From contig NC_134440.1 in assembly GCF_030867145.1 (NCBI RefSeq), forward strand, positions 868,001 to 932,000: 64,000 nt of DNA, written 5' to 3'. The notes under the pieces were generated by a model. The model made no database searches. It was not told the origin of the DNA and saw only the letters and a list, made by a program, of their open reading frames with translations. Both the position numbers and the translations under genes were made by a program. The number at the start of each line of letters is the position of its first letter. Within the stretch, counting starts at the first letter, position 1. Origin of the DNA: Opisthocomus hoazin. Its lineage: Eukaryota > Chordata > Aves > Opisthocomiformes > Opisthocomidae. Positions 46,964-56,343 of this stretch are shown one piece after another.

Positions 46964-47039
46964 CCCGGGCCAAGGGTTTGCCGCGCTCGCCAGCGCCGCG
47001 CACGCGGCGCTGGCGAGCGCGGCAAACCCTTGGCCCGGG
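46964..47039. repeat. Perfect 37-bp inverted repeat with 2-base loop
   Basis: Arms 46964-47000 and 47003-47039 are exact reverse complements, separated by CA. The outer ends are CCCGGGCCAAGGG and CCCTTGGCCCGGG, and the inner part is GCGC-rich. The adjacent bases (C at 46963, A at 47040) do not pair. It could form a very stable cruciform or hairpin RNA. Confidence 0.95.
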
Positions 47040-47816
47040 AGCTGCGCGGCAAGAACCGTCGTGCTGCCCGCACCACCCGTCGGCACTCGCTCCCGCGCCC
47101 GGATTTTGGGGGTGAGGGTGGCGTGGCGACAGCTCCCCACGGCTCCACCGCCATCTCCCAGCAAAGCACCCCGAAACGGGCCGGGACCGAGGAGCCACGG
47201 CCGGGGCCGGATCCTGCCCGCGGGGATTCACCCCGAGCTCTGCCCGGCGGCCGCGCGGGCGGGAGATCGGCGGCGGAGGAGCGTTTTCCGGCGCTGGAAA
47301 CGGGGAGGAAAACGGCTGCGGGATGGAACGCGGGTTAATGATTACCGGAGAAGGAAGCCGCCCGGGTACGGCCTTCGAGCCACCCAAGGGCAACGTGGCC
47401 CAAGGACACGGCCGGGCTCGGGCTGGCAGCGCGCGGAGCCTCTGCTGACCTTCCCACGCCGCGGCCGGCAGCGGCCCATGGCCAGGGGGGCTGGGGAGGG
47501 GTCCTGCCCGGAGCCAGCCCCGCACCCGGGTGCTGCAAAGCCGTGGCAGGGCGAGGCAGGGTGCTGCCCGGCACCGAGAGACTTCCCCGAGCTGCCGGGG
47601 GGCTGTGAGCGGGGCTGCCTCCGCCTCCCGCAGCCCCCCCGGGCAGGGACGAGGGGTGGGGGGCAGCCCCTGCACCCCTCCTCCGATGTCGCAGCGTGGC
47701 CACGGAGGACGTGGGGCAATGGGAAAGGGGGGGCTCTGCCCCATGGGTCAGCCCGGCCGGGGGTCCTGAGGCTGCCGGGGGGCTCGGGGGCTTTCCTGCA
47801 GGGAGACGAGAGCTTG
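47040..47816. other. Intergenic DNA between palindrome and CR1
   Basis: GC-rich, no gene seen. Confidence 0.4.
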
Positions 47817-48612
47817 AATCACAGAATGGTGGGGGCTGGCAGGGCCCTCTGGGGTCCCCCAGCCCAACCCCCTGCCCAAGCAGGGTCACCCAGAGCAGGG
47901 GGCACAGCACCGCGGCCAGGGGGGCTGGAATATCTCCAGAGAAGGAGACTCCACAGCCTCCCTGGGCAGCCTGGGCCAGGGCTCCGTCACCCTCAGAGGG
48001 AAGAAGTTCTTCCTCAGGTTCAGCTGGAGCTTCCTCTGCTCCAGTTTGTGCCCAGTGCCCCTTGTCCTGGCGCTGGGCACCACTGAACAGAGTCTGGCCC
48101 CATCCTCCTGACCCCCACCCTGCAGATATTTAGAGGCATTTCCAAGGTCCCCTCTCAGCCTTCTCTTCTCCAGGCTGAACAAGCCCAGCTCCCTCAGCCT
48201 CTCCTCGTAGCAGAGATGCTCCAGTCCCCTCCTCATCCTCGTAGCCCTGCTCTGGGCTCTCTCCAGTAGCTCCTCATCTTTCTGGAACTGGGGAGCCCAG
48301 CACTGGACCCAGCACTGCAGATGGGGCCTCCCCAGGGCAGAGCGGAGAGGGAGGAGAACCTCCCTCGCCCTGCTGCCCACACTCCTCCTCATGCACCCCA
48401 GGATCCCATTGGCTTTCTTGGCACCCAGGGCACGCTGCTGGCTCATGGTCACCCTGTCGTCCCCCAGCACTCCCAGTCCCTCTCCACAGAGCTGCTCTCC
48501 AGCAGGGCCGCCCCAGCCTGTCCTGGTGCCTGGGGTTGCTCCTCCCCAGGTGCAGGACCCTGCCCTTGCCCTGGCTGAACCTCATCAGGTTCCTCTCTGC
48601 CCAACTTGAACC
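47817..48612 (-). mobile_element. CR1 LINE, 5'-truncated 3' fragment
   Basis: On the minus strand the translated sequence shows the conserved CR1 ORF2 C-terminus: RNLMRFSQGKGRVLHLGR, then VTMSQQRALGAKKANGILG, and ERLRELGLFSLEKRRLRGDL. These lie in more than one frame, so the copy has at least two frameshifts in its upstream third. From about 48470 down it is open for nearly 200 codons. The 3' end carries the CR1-type terminal ATTCTGTG repeat (complement of CACAGAAT at 47820-47827). At about 795 bp it is truncated at its 5' end, as most avian copies are. It is not mobile. Confidence 0.95.
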
Positions 48613-49689
48613 CTTCCCCTGCACTCGGGATCGGGGTGGGACGGTGGAAACGCCCTGTGGCCAAGCATGGGGGGGACCCCACCACTGGCAGATTCAGCTC
48701 AGCGCCCCTTGGAAATGATCCCCCAAGAGCAGAGGCGCCGGCCGTTGACGCTTCCCTGTCTGGGTGCTCCCAGCCAGCTCCCCACCCTGCGTCCGGCCGC
48801 GGCAGACACGGCCACAGGCGAAAGCCCTCGGTGGAGAGGACGGAGGAGGGCGACGCGCCAGCCCCCCGCCCGCTCACACCATTTTCCAGGCGGCTCTGCC
48901 CACCGGACACCAGCGTTTCCCTCGCACGCCCACCCCACCCCGCTCGAAAGCGGGGACACACAGACCCCGGCTCCCGGTCACAGCTCCGACGCTCCCGGCC
49001 GCACAGCCCCGCGTCCCCTGCCCGGAGCAGGACCGGAGCACCCCAGCGCCCGCTGCCCCAAACAGCGTTGGGACGGGCCGTGAGCCCGGCCGTGGTCCCC
49101 GAGGGCACGTGCCAGCTCCGGGGACAGCCGAGCCGGTGCTGCCGCGGCCAGGACGGCCCCGAGCCAGGCGGGTTCGGGGAGCAGGGAGGATTCACCCGCT
49201 GACTGCAGGGTCCCCACCGGGGCCTGACCCCCACCGCCCCGGCAGCGCCGACGCCGAGCCGGGAGCGGGGAAGGGCTTCGCCCCCGGTCCAGCCGCGCGT
49301 CTCTGCGCCAGGCAGGGAGTCAGGGACCGTGTTCGTGGCACCCAGCGGGACGTGACTGATGGCGGCTCCGGCGTGGGCAGCGGGAGCCGGGAGCGAGCGC
49401 GGTGAGCCGGGGGAGGAGGAGAAGGCTGCTCCCGGCAGAACCGGGTAACGAGCGGCGATGGGAAACGAGAGAGGCAGGTGAGGGGCTCCGAGCCGAGGCT
49501 GCAGCAGGGGGACCCTGCGGGGACTGGGCCGCAGCGGGGAGCAGTGAGAGCCTGGGAACGCCCCCCCCACCGCCCCGCGTCCCCAAACCGCGGGGCAGGG
49601 CGAGGGGGGCTGCAGTGCCAGCGTCCCCCCCGGAGCTGGCAGCAGGCAGTGGGAAGAGCTGGCGGGAGGACGCTGACGGAGACACTTTT
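48613..49689. other. GC-rich intergenic DNA, no gene recognised
   Basis: Unique DNA beyond the CR1 5' break. No coding or RNA gene seen. Confidence 0.4.
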
Positions 49690-50225
49690 TTCCCATCCTA
49701 AAAATAGCAGCTGGCCGTTTCCCCAGCTTCCCGGCCTCGCCAACGCTCTTCCATTAGACGGAAAAAAACGCAGCCACCTTCCGTCGGAAAGCGCGCGGCG
49801 GCTGAGTGGAGAGAGGCGCACGCACGCCGCAAATGGGAACCGGGCACGGAGCAGAGCGAGAGCGGGCGGAAGAGGGAGCGAAGCCGGCCGTCCCCAGCTA
49901 TTCCCCGAGACGTTTTAATTAGCACTCGCTCTGACTTTGAGGCTTCGCTTTCTGCGCCGCGCAACGCCTGACCTTTAGCGAAAAAAAAAAAGGGAATAGA
50001 GGGGAAGGGAAGAAAAAGGCACTGGAGCAGCTCGGAAACTGGGAAGTTGGCTGAGCTTCAAATAGGCTCAGCGTCAGGCACTCAGTGGCTTTTAATAAGC
50101 TACAGAGTGAGAAATATAACACCACAGGCACTATTTTTGATCACTTGTGGAGGGGGGGAGAGAAAGACAGAGCGAGCAAGAGGAGGGGGAGGAGGTGGTG
50201 GTGAGAAGAAGAGGAGGCAGCCAAG
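49690..50225. promoter_or_regulatory. AT-rich block with MEF2/E-box composite and polypurine tract
   Basis: CTAAAAATAG (MEF2) at 49698-49707 directly abuts the E-box CAGCTG at 49708-49713. A homeodomain-like TTAATTAG lies at about 49915-49922 and CACTTGTGG near 50141. A polypurine tract of about 75 bases fills 50150-50225. GC content is well below that of the flanks. It may be a distal enhancer; no exon is apparent. Confidence 0.45.
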
Positions 50226-52230
50226 ATTAGATCCCGGGTGGCAGTGCCGAAAATAGCCGTGCCCCGCTCCGGGGAGCCGAGCTCGCGGCCCGCAGGGAGG
50301 GCAGGCAGGAGGCCGAGCCCGCTGCCCACGCAGGCAAGCCAACGTGCGTTCCCAGGCTGGAGACGCAGGGAAAAGGGGACTGGGGGAAGGCAGAGGGCCT
50401 GCAGCCCCCTGCGAGCCCGCGCCGGGGGGGCTGCGCCGCAGAGGGAACCCGAAATCCCTCTGGGGAGGCCGGCACCGAGCGCAGAGCCCGGCAGCAGACG
50501 GTGCCGCTGGCGAGACACGCGTCCTCGGGTGTCTGGCACAGGCAGAACCGACCCCTCGCCGAACCCCCTCCGTCCCCGCGGTGCTGCTGCTGCCGCCCGA
50601 GGCGTGTGGGGACCGGCGAGCTCGCCGCAGACCGGCCAGCGGCTCCCGCTTCGTCCCGGCTGCGAGGAGCCCGGGCAGCCGCCTCGGACGGGGCCGCGGA
50701 GCAGCGAGCCCCAGGCAAGCGGCAGCTTCAGAGCAGCATCGTCCGCCGCCGCAGCACACGGGTTCGGGAAAGGCTCCCACCGCGGGCGGCATCGGCCTCC
50801 CGCTCCGCACCGAGCCCGTCTCCAGGAGCAGGGGGAGGTTTCCCGGCTCTGTGCGGATGAAACGCAGCGGCAGGGGCACGGCCCAAAGCCCGGGCGGCCG
50901 CTGCCCGGCTGCGGGGAGCACCGGGAAGGAGCAGCCCAGCCGACCTGAATTCCTGCGGCCGCGGGGCTGGGGGCTGAGCGAAGGCCAGCGCCGGCCGGGG
51001 CGGGGGAGCCGGGACAGGAAGCCTCTGGTACCGACCTGCGCTGCCCGCAGACGCCGCCTCCCGCGCTGCCGCAATCCTGCTGTCCAGGCGGATTATTCGA
51101 GGCGGAGGCGGCTGACAGCACAGGCGGAGGGTTATAAAACGCACCCGATAAGCCTCCCGTAGGTGAATCTCCCACGGGAATCCCCGGCCGAACCCCAGGG
51201 CAGTGCCGGAGGTACGCCCTCCCGAGCGCTGCGCCCCGCAGACCCCGGGCACCCAGCCACCGGCGCGGCACAGGCTGCGATTTGCTGCCTCCGGAGAAGG
51301 TGACAGGCTACGAGATGGGATTACGTTTCCTTTTAATTGATCGGAGCGTTTTCTCCGCCTCCGTTTGCCCCGCGCCATCTGTACAACCGGGGAAGCCAGG
51401 ACACGCAGGACAGCCCGGGGTTTCTCTGCAGCGCGGCGGGATTCCTGCAACACACCGAAGCGGAACCGGTGTCAGCGCGGGGTGGGCTCTGCAGAGCGGC
51501 GGATTCCGACCCGAGGGCTTGGCCCCGGCGCAGGCTGTTAAACGGCGGCAACAACGAGAGCCACCGGCTCTCTGGGACCTGACCTCACGGGCCAAAGGGC
51601 GCGGGGAGGCAGCGGGGGGGCCGCTGCCCTGCTGTGCCTGCTCCAGGCAGAGCCCTGCGGGGACTCGCCGGCCCGGCACCGCGCGCACGCTGCGGCAGAG
51701 CGAGCCTCCCGCCGCCGGCGTGCAGGAAGCAGGGGCACGAGGCAGAGCCTCAGCAGGGTAAAGGGGCCCCAGGTACGCAGCCCGGCCTCGCCCCCCCGAG
51801 ACAGACACTGTTTGGTTTCAGTGGAAGGGAGCGCACTCGGAGCAGAGGCCACGCACCGCCCTCCTGCCGGGGCACCCAGCCCGCTCCCGAGCTGCCCGCC
51901 GGCGTGGCCTGGCCCGCGGGGACCCACCAGCGACCGCAGGCTCCCAGCCTGTCCCGGCGTCTGGCTGAGCCCCGCGGCACGGCGCGGCACCGGGCCCTGC
52001 TGCCATCTAGAGGCTCCGGGCAGGGGCCCCCCACGAACCCCCCCGAGCTGACGCCTGGCCACAGAAAGGGACATCTCTCGTGTCACCGCTCCCCGAAACC
52101 CGGGCACAAACGCGTGCCCACCCCCGGGCAGCCCGGCAGGCCCGGCTGCTGCGAGAGGAGGCTCCCGACGGGCAGCACGGAGCAGGGACTCGTCTCCGGG
52201 TCTGGAAGTCGCGGCCAGGAGACAGGCGAC
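50226..52230. other. Intergenic DNA 3' of ATP5F1D
   Basis: No coding exon recognised. A minus-strand ATTAAA at 51337-51332 could end an ATP5F1D transcript if the gene has a noncoding last exon. Confidence 0.4.
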
Positions 52231-52241
52231 GCTCACCTTCA

Positions 52242-54080
52242 TTACTCCAGGGCTTTTACCAGGGCTTCGTTAGCTTCCACCTTAATCTGAGCTTCTGCTT
52301 TCGCTGCTTCATCGGATGCTGCGGCCATCTCGGAAACAGCCTTCTCCAGGTTTGATTTTGCAGTCTGAACACCAGAGCACAAGGAATGTGTCATCGAGAG
52401 ACCTCCGCAGGACAGGTGACTTGTCCTACAGCCCTCGAGCCACCCCTCCCTGCCCCCTCCCCGCACCACGGTCCTGAGCCCCGCACACAGGCCCCACAGC
52501 CCTGCTCCCACGGCTGCACCGGCAGCAGCCGCCGCACCAACAGGCGCTGCCGGGGAAAAGCTGTTCCCGAGACCGGGAGGGGCGGGAAGGGGGAGATCAG
52601 CAGGGAGAGAAGCGGCCTGGAGAAGGGTTAACGGCTGCGCGGCTTCCTCTCCCCGCCGCCGGCGGAGGGTTCACCCAGCTCCGAGCCTTTGACCCCATCG
52701 GTGGGCGACGGGGAAGCTCGGGGCGAAGGCCCGGCCCCTGGTCCGGGCACGCTGCGGCTCCCGGGACAGCCCCCCGCCACGAGAGGAGAGCGAGCAAAGC
52801 CCGCTGCGGAGGGAGCGCGGCTCCCGGCCGGCCCGCGGGGACCGGGGTGCTCACCGCCAGGTCCAGCATGTCCATCGTCACCGCCTCCTCCGCCAGCACC
52901 TGCACGGTGGAGTCCGCGTGCACCGTGACGGAGCCGCTGCTCACTGCCAAGGGACAACAGCGGGGCCGCGTCAGCAGCGCAGGCAGCGCCTCGCCCGCGG
53001 CCCCAGGCACGGGACGGCGCTGCCGAGCTGAACCCCGGACCCTCCACGGCCCCGTCGCCGAAACAAAACCTCGACGCCCTCCCGGACCACTTCCCAGGCC
53101 CCCCAGGGACTCGTTTCCTGCCAGAAGGGAGGCAAAAGCAGGGGATGCTCCCAGAGGGCCTGAGCAGGACCAAGACCACCCGGCCCTCACACAGGGCCCC
53201 ATCTTCCCGCGCAGCCCCCGGCCCCGCAGCGCAGCCGCCCCCCGGGAGAGCAGAAATCCCCGGGAGCACCGCGCTCGGCAGAGCCTCCCTTGTGCGAGCC
53301 CTGAGGAGGTCCCCCAAGCCCCCTCCTCCCCCCCCCCAGCTCCGTCCCCTCTACTCACCGAAGTACTTGGTGGCCGTCCCGTCCTCAGCGTGCACCGTCA
53401 CCACCCCCGGCTTGAGGACCTGCAGGGTGGGGACGTGCGAGGCCAGGATGCCGAAGGAGCCGGTCAGCGTGGGCACGTCCACCTGCTTCACGCTGGCACC
53501 GTTGTAGAACACCTGCGCGGAGGGGAGGGGGCCGTCAGCGGGGGGCTGGGGAGGGGGGCGGCGGGCGCGGGGAGCGGGAGCAGGCGTCGAGCCCCCAGAG
53601 CGGTGCCGCGTGCCGTGGCGGGGAGGCGGCACACCAAGGCACGAAGCCGGGCGCGGGGCAGCGGGCGCGGGGCGGTGGGTGGTGGGCTCCGCCAGGAGAC
53701 CCCGTCGGGAGACCCCGCCGCCAGCCCCAGCCGGGCCCGCATCCCGCCCCGGGCCGTGCCCCGCAGCCACCTCCCTCCGCCCCGCTCCCGGCTGCGGGGC
53801 AGACCCGCACTCCCGCAGAGGGGCCGGGCCCGGCGAGGGATGGCGGGGGGGGGGCGGCGGGCTCGGGGCCGCGGTCGGGGCCAAGGTCAGGCAGCGCACC
53901 CCCGCCACCCCCCCCCCGCCCCTCCCGGCCCCGCACCGCCCCGGGGCCTACCTGCGTGGGCGAGGCGAAGGTGAAGGCCATGGCGGGCGGGCCGGCGGCG
54001 GGCTCGGCATAGCGGCGGGCGGGGGGCGGCGGCAGCGGCGGGCGGGCGAGGCGGAGGAGGAGGCGGCGGGCGCGGAACAT
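52242..54080 (-). CDS. ATP5F1D: Mitochondrial ATP synthase subunit delta
   Basis: Four coding exons at 54080-53952, 53512-53359, 52943-52855 and 52364-52242 total 495 bases, or 164 residues (human 168). The arginine-rich start MFRARRLLLRLARP is the mitochondrial targeting peptide, with cleavage probably near RRYAEP. The mature part starts at about MAFTFASPTQ. The N-terminal beta-sandwich includes VDVPTLTGSFGILASHVPT and VTVHAEDGTATKYF. The C-terminal two-helix hairpin begins TAKSNLEKA and ends EANEALVKALE. The subunit is part of the F1 central stalk with gamma and epsilon, at the c-ring interface in the matrix. No in-frame ATG lies close upstream of the chosen start. A donor sequence lies four bases past the TAA (see findings). 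Confidence 0.98.
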
Positions 54081-54544
54081 GGCGGCGGGCGGCGGCAAGG
54101 GCGAGCGGGCGGCGCGGGGGAGGGCGGGACGGCGCCGGGACTACAACTCCCAGCCTGCCCCGCGCAGCGCGACTACAGGACCCGTGGGGCGCCGGGCGGC
54201 GGGCCGGAAGTGGCGCGCTGGGGCGGAGCCGCGGGGGCGCATGGGAGTTGTAGTTCCAGCAGCCCCGCCCGCCGTTCGTCCTGCGGGGGAGTGGGGGGGG
54301 GCACACAGGGACGCGGCCCTGTACCCCCGGCCTGGGGGTCCGGTCCCGCCCCGCGCCCGGCTGCGGGGTCCGGGGGAGGCTCAAGCAGCGGCCGGGGGCG
54401 GGGGCGGTGGGGCGGGACGCGCTGCGGGATGCGCTGCTCGGGGCGGGGAGGGCTCGCGGCAGCCCCTGGCCCCACGTGACGCCCGCGCCGCGCGCGGGGG
54501 CGGCTCCGGTTCATTCATAAATCCCGGGGCCGCCCCGCCGCACC
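54081..54544. promoter_or_regulatory. Divergent CpG-island promoter, ATP5F1D/CBARP
   Basis: About 460 bases separate the ATP5F1D ATG from the predicted CBARP first exon. Two opposed copies of ACTACAACTCCCA lie at 54140-54152 (plus) and 54254-54242 (minus), the motif type bound by ZNF143/THAP11. A CACGTGAC E-box lies at 54473-54480, and a TATA-like CATAAAT at 54516-54522 suits CBARP. No TATA is seen for ATP5F1D. Confidence 0.65.
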
Positions 54545-54584
54545 GAGCGCAGCGGCGGCGATGGAGCCCCGGCCCCGGCTGTAG
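54545..54584 (+). other. CBARP: CBARP noncoding exon 1 with a minimal uORF
   Basis: A strong donor GTAG|GTGAGT ends the exon at 54584. The start is estimated from the TATA-like word. ATG at 54561-54563 opens a seven-residue frame, MEPRPRL, whose TAG at 54582-54584 is the last codon of the exon. The next exon begins at 56320, after a pyrimidine-rich acceptor. Confidence 0.55.
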
Positions 54585-55460
54585 GTGAGTGCCCGGCCCC
54601 GCCGCCTGGCGACAGCGCCTATCGCGACAGCCGGGGCCGGCTCGGCCGAGGGGAGCCCACCGCGCCCCGACGCGCGCGGGGGTCCCGGGGGCTCCCGCAT
54701 CCCTCCCCGCACCGGCCCGGGGGGGGCAGCCGCGGGGAGCGGAGCGGGTCCCCCCGCCCCAGGGGCCACACGCCCGCCTGGGGCGCAGACCCGCACCGGG
54801 ACCCCAGAGCCCCCCGGCCCGTGCCCCCACCCGCGGGGACCGGTTCCCACCCCCCCCGGCAATGGCCGTGCTGTTCCCGCCGGGTCGCCATGGAGACGGG
54901 GTTCCTCCATGATGGGGAGCGGGAGGGACCCGCTTCACCCCGGCCCCCCGCCTCGGGCCGGGGGTGCCCCGCAGGGACCCCACCCGCGGGGGGCCCGTCC
55001 CGCGCGGAGCCGCAACCCCAGCCCGCTCCCCGGGCCTGGGGACCCCAGAGGGGCCCCCCCCTGCTCCCGCCCCGGGGCTGCGTCACCCCGCTCGCCCCAG
55101 CAGCGTGGAGGTGCCCGAGGGGGGCTCTGGCCGGGGGGTCCCCAGGACCCCGCTGCCCCCGTCCCGCGGCCGCCCCCGCGCTGGCCCCCCCCGCCGGCTC
55201 CATTCACGTTTTTCGCTGACCCGATTCTGAGCAGTTTCTGAGCACCCCGGCCAGCGCAGCCCCCACCCCTGCCCCCCACCCCGGGGGTCCCCCGACCCCG
55301 CCGTCGCCCACCCCAGCTCAGCCCCAGCCCCCCCGGCAGCCCGGGACAGACGGACGGGGACAGACGGACGCGCAGCGGGAGCCGGAGCCCGGCAGCCCCC
55401 CAGGGCCGCGCTGGGTGGCTCGGGAGGGACAAGGAGGTCTCGGCCGGGGGGCCGCAGGGG

Positions 55461-55512
55461 TGTCCGTCCGTCTGTCCGTCCATCTGTCTGTCTGTCCGTC
55501 CGTCTGTCTGTG
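55461..55512. repeat. TGTC/CGTC tetranucleotide microsatellite
   Basis: About 13 units of TGTC, CGTC or CATC in tandem. Confidence 0.85.
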
Positions 55513-56019
55513 GCTCTCGCTCCTCGGGAGCTCGGCCCTGCTCCGTCACCCCGGGCCCCTCAGCAGCCGGCCGAGGCCCTGTCCCCTCCCGCGTGGGGAC
55601 AGCTGGGGACGGGGCTCGGGGCGTCACCGGCCACGCTCCGGTGACCCCCACGCCCGTGCCGATCCCACGCGGCGTGGGGCCGCCATCTCCCCCCCCTCCC
55701 TGCCGGGGGTCCCGGGCCCTGCTCCCCGCAGCGGGGGCTGCGTTTTGGCCCCGTGCCCCCCGGGGATGGCAGCGCGATGTCACCTCCTCCCCCGCGCCCC
55801 CCCCCCCTGCGTGGGACCCCGGGGCAGGCTCAGCCCCCCCGGACCCCACCCCCCCCCGGGAGCTCCGGCCCCCAGCCCGGCGCGGGGTCCCGCGGGGTCT
55901 GTGCCCCCCCCCCAGCCCCGGGGCTGGGCGCAGGGGGGTGGCAGCGCCCGTCCCACCCCCGGGGCCGTGACCGGCGGGGGCGAGGGGGGGTCCCTGGGGG
56001 TGGGGGGCAGCGATCCTGG

Positions 56020-56200
56020 CCTCCCCATCCCTGCATCCATCCCTGCATCCCTCCCTCCGGAGCCGCCTTCCCTCCATCCCTCCCGACCGCACCCGCCGCC
56101 CCTCCCTTCCCCCCCCCCCCGTCCTCCCCCCTCCCTCCTGACCACACCCACCCTCCATCCCGGCCCCTCCCCCCCTCCATCCCTCCCTCCCGGTCCCTCC
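56020..56200. repeat. CCATCCCT/CCCTCC degenerate repeat
   Basis: Short CATCCCTGCATCCATCCCT and CCTCCCTCC words recur without a strict period. The tract is polypyrimidine-rich. Confidence 0.7.
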
Positions 56201-56343
56201 CGGTACCCCCGGCAGCTCCGCACCGCGGTGCCGGGCAGGGCCCGGGGCCGGGCCGGCCCCGCCGCCCCCCCCCCCGCCCGGCCCCGGCGCCTCCCGCTGC
56301 CCCCCCCGTCCCCCCCCAGGACGCGCTCGGGCCGCGCCGGACC

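Larger units (their letters stand above)
54585..56319 (+). other. CBARP: CBARP intron 1
   Basis: The intron is GC-rich. It holds a (GTCC/GTCT)n tetranucleotide tract at 55461-55512 and a CCATCCCT-type repeat at about 56020-56200. No coding exon is recognised within it. Confidence 0.6.

Noticed and set aside
46964-47039. Hairpin as a microRNA gene
   Set aside because: Perfect pairing through a 2-base loop lacks the loop size and mismatches of a pre-miRNA, and no seed was recognised.
48449-49696. 415-codon minus-strand open frame partly covering CR1
   Set aside because: Only its last residues are CR1 in a shifted frame; the rest is unique GC-rich DNA with no homology.
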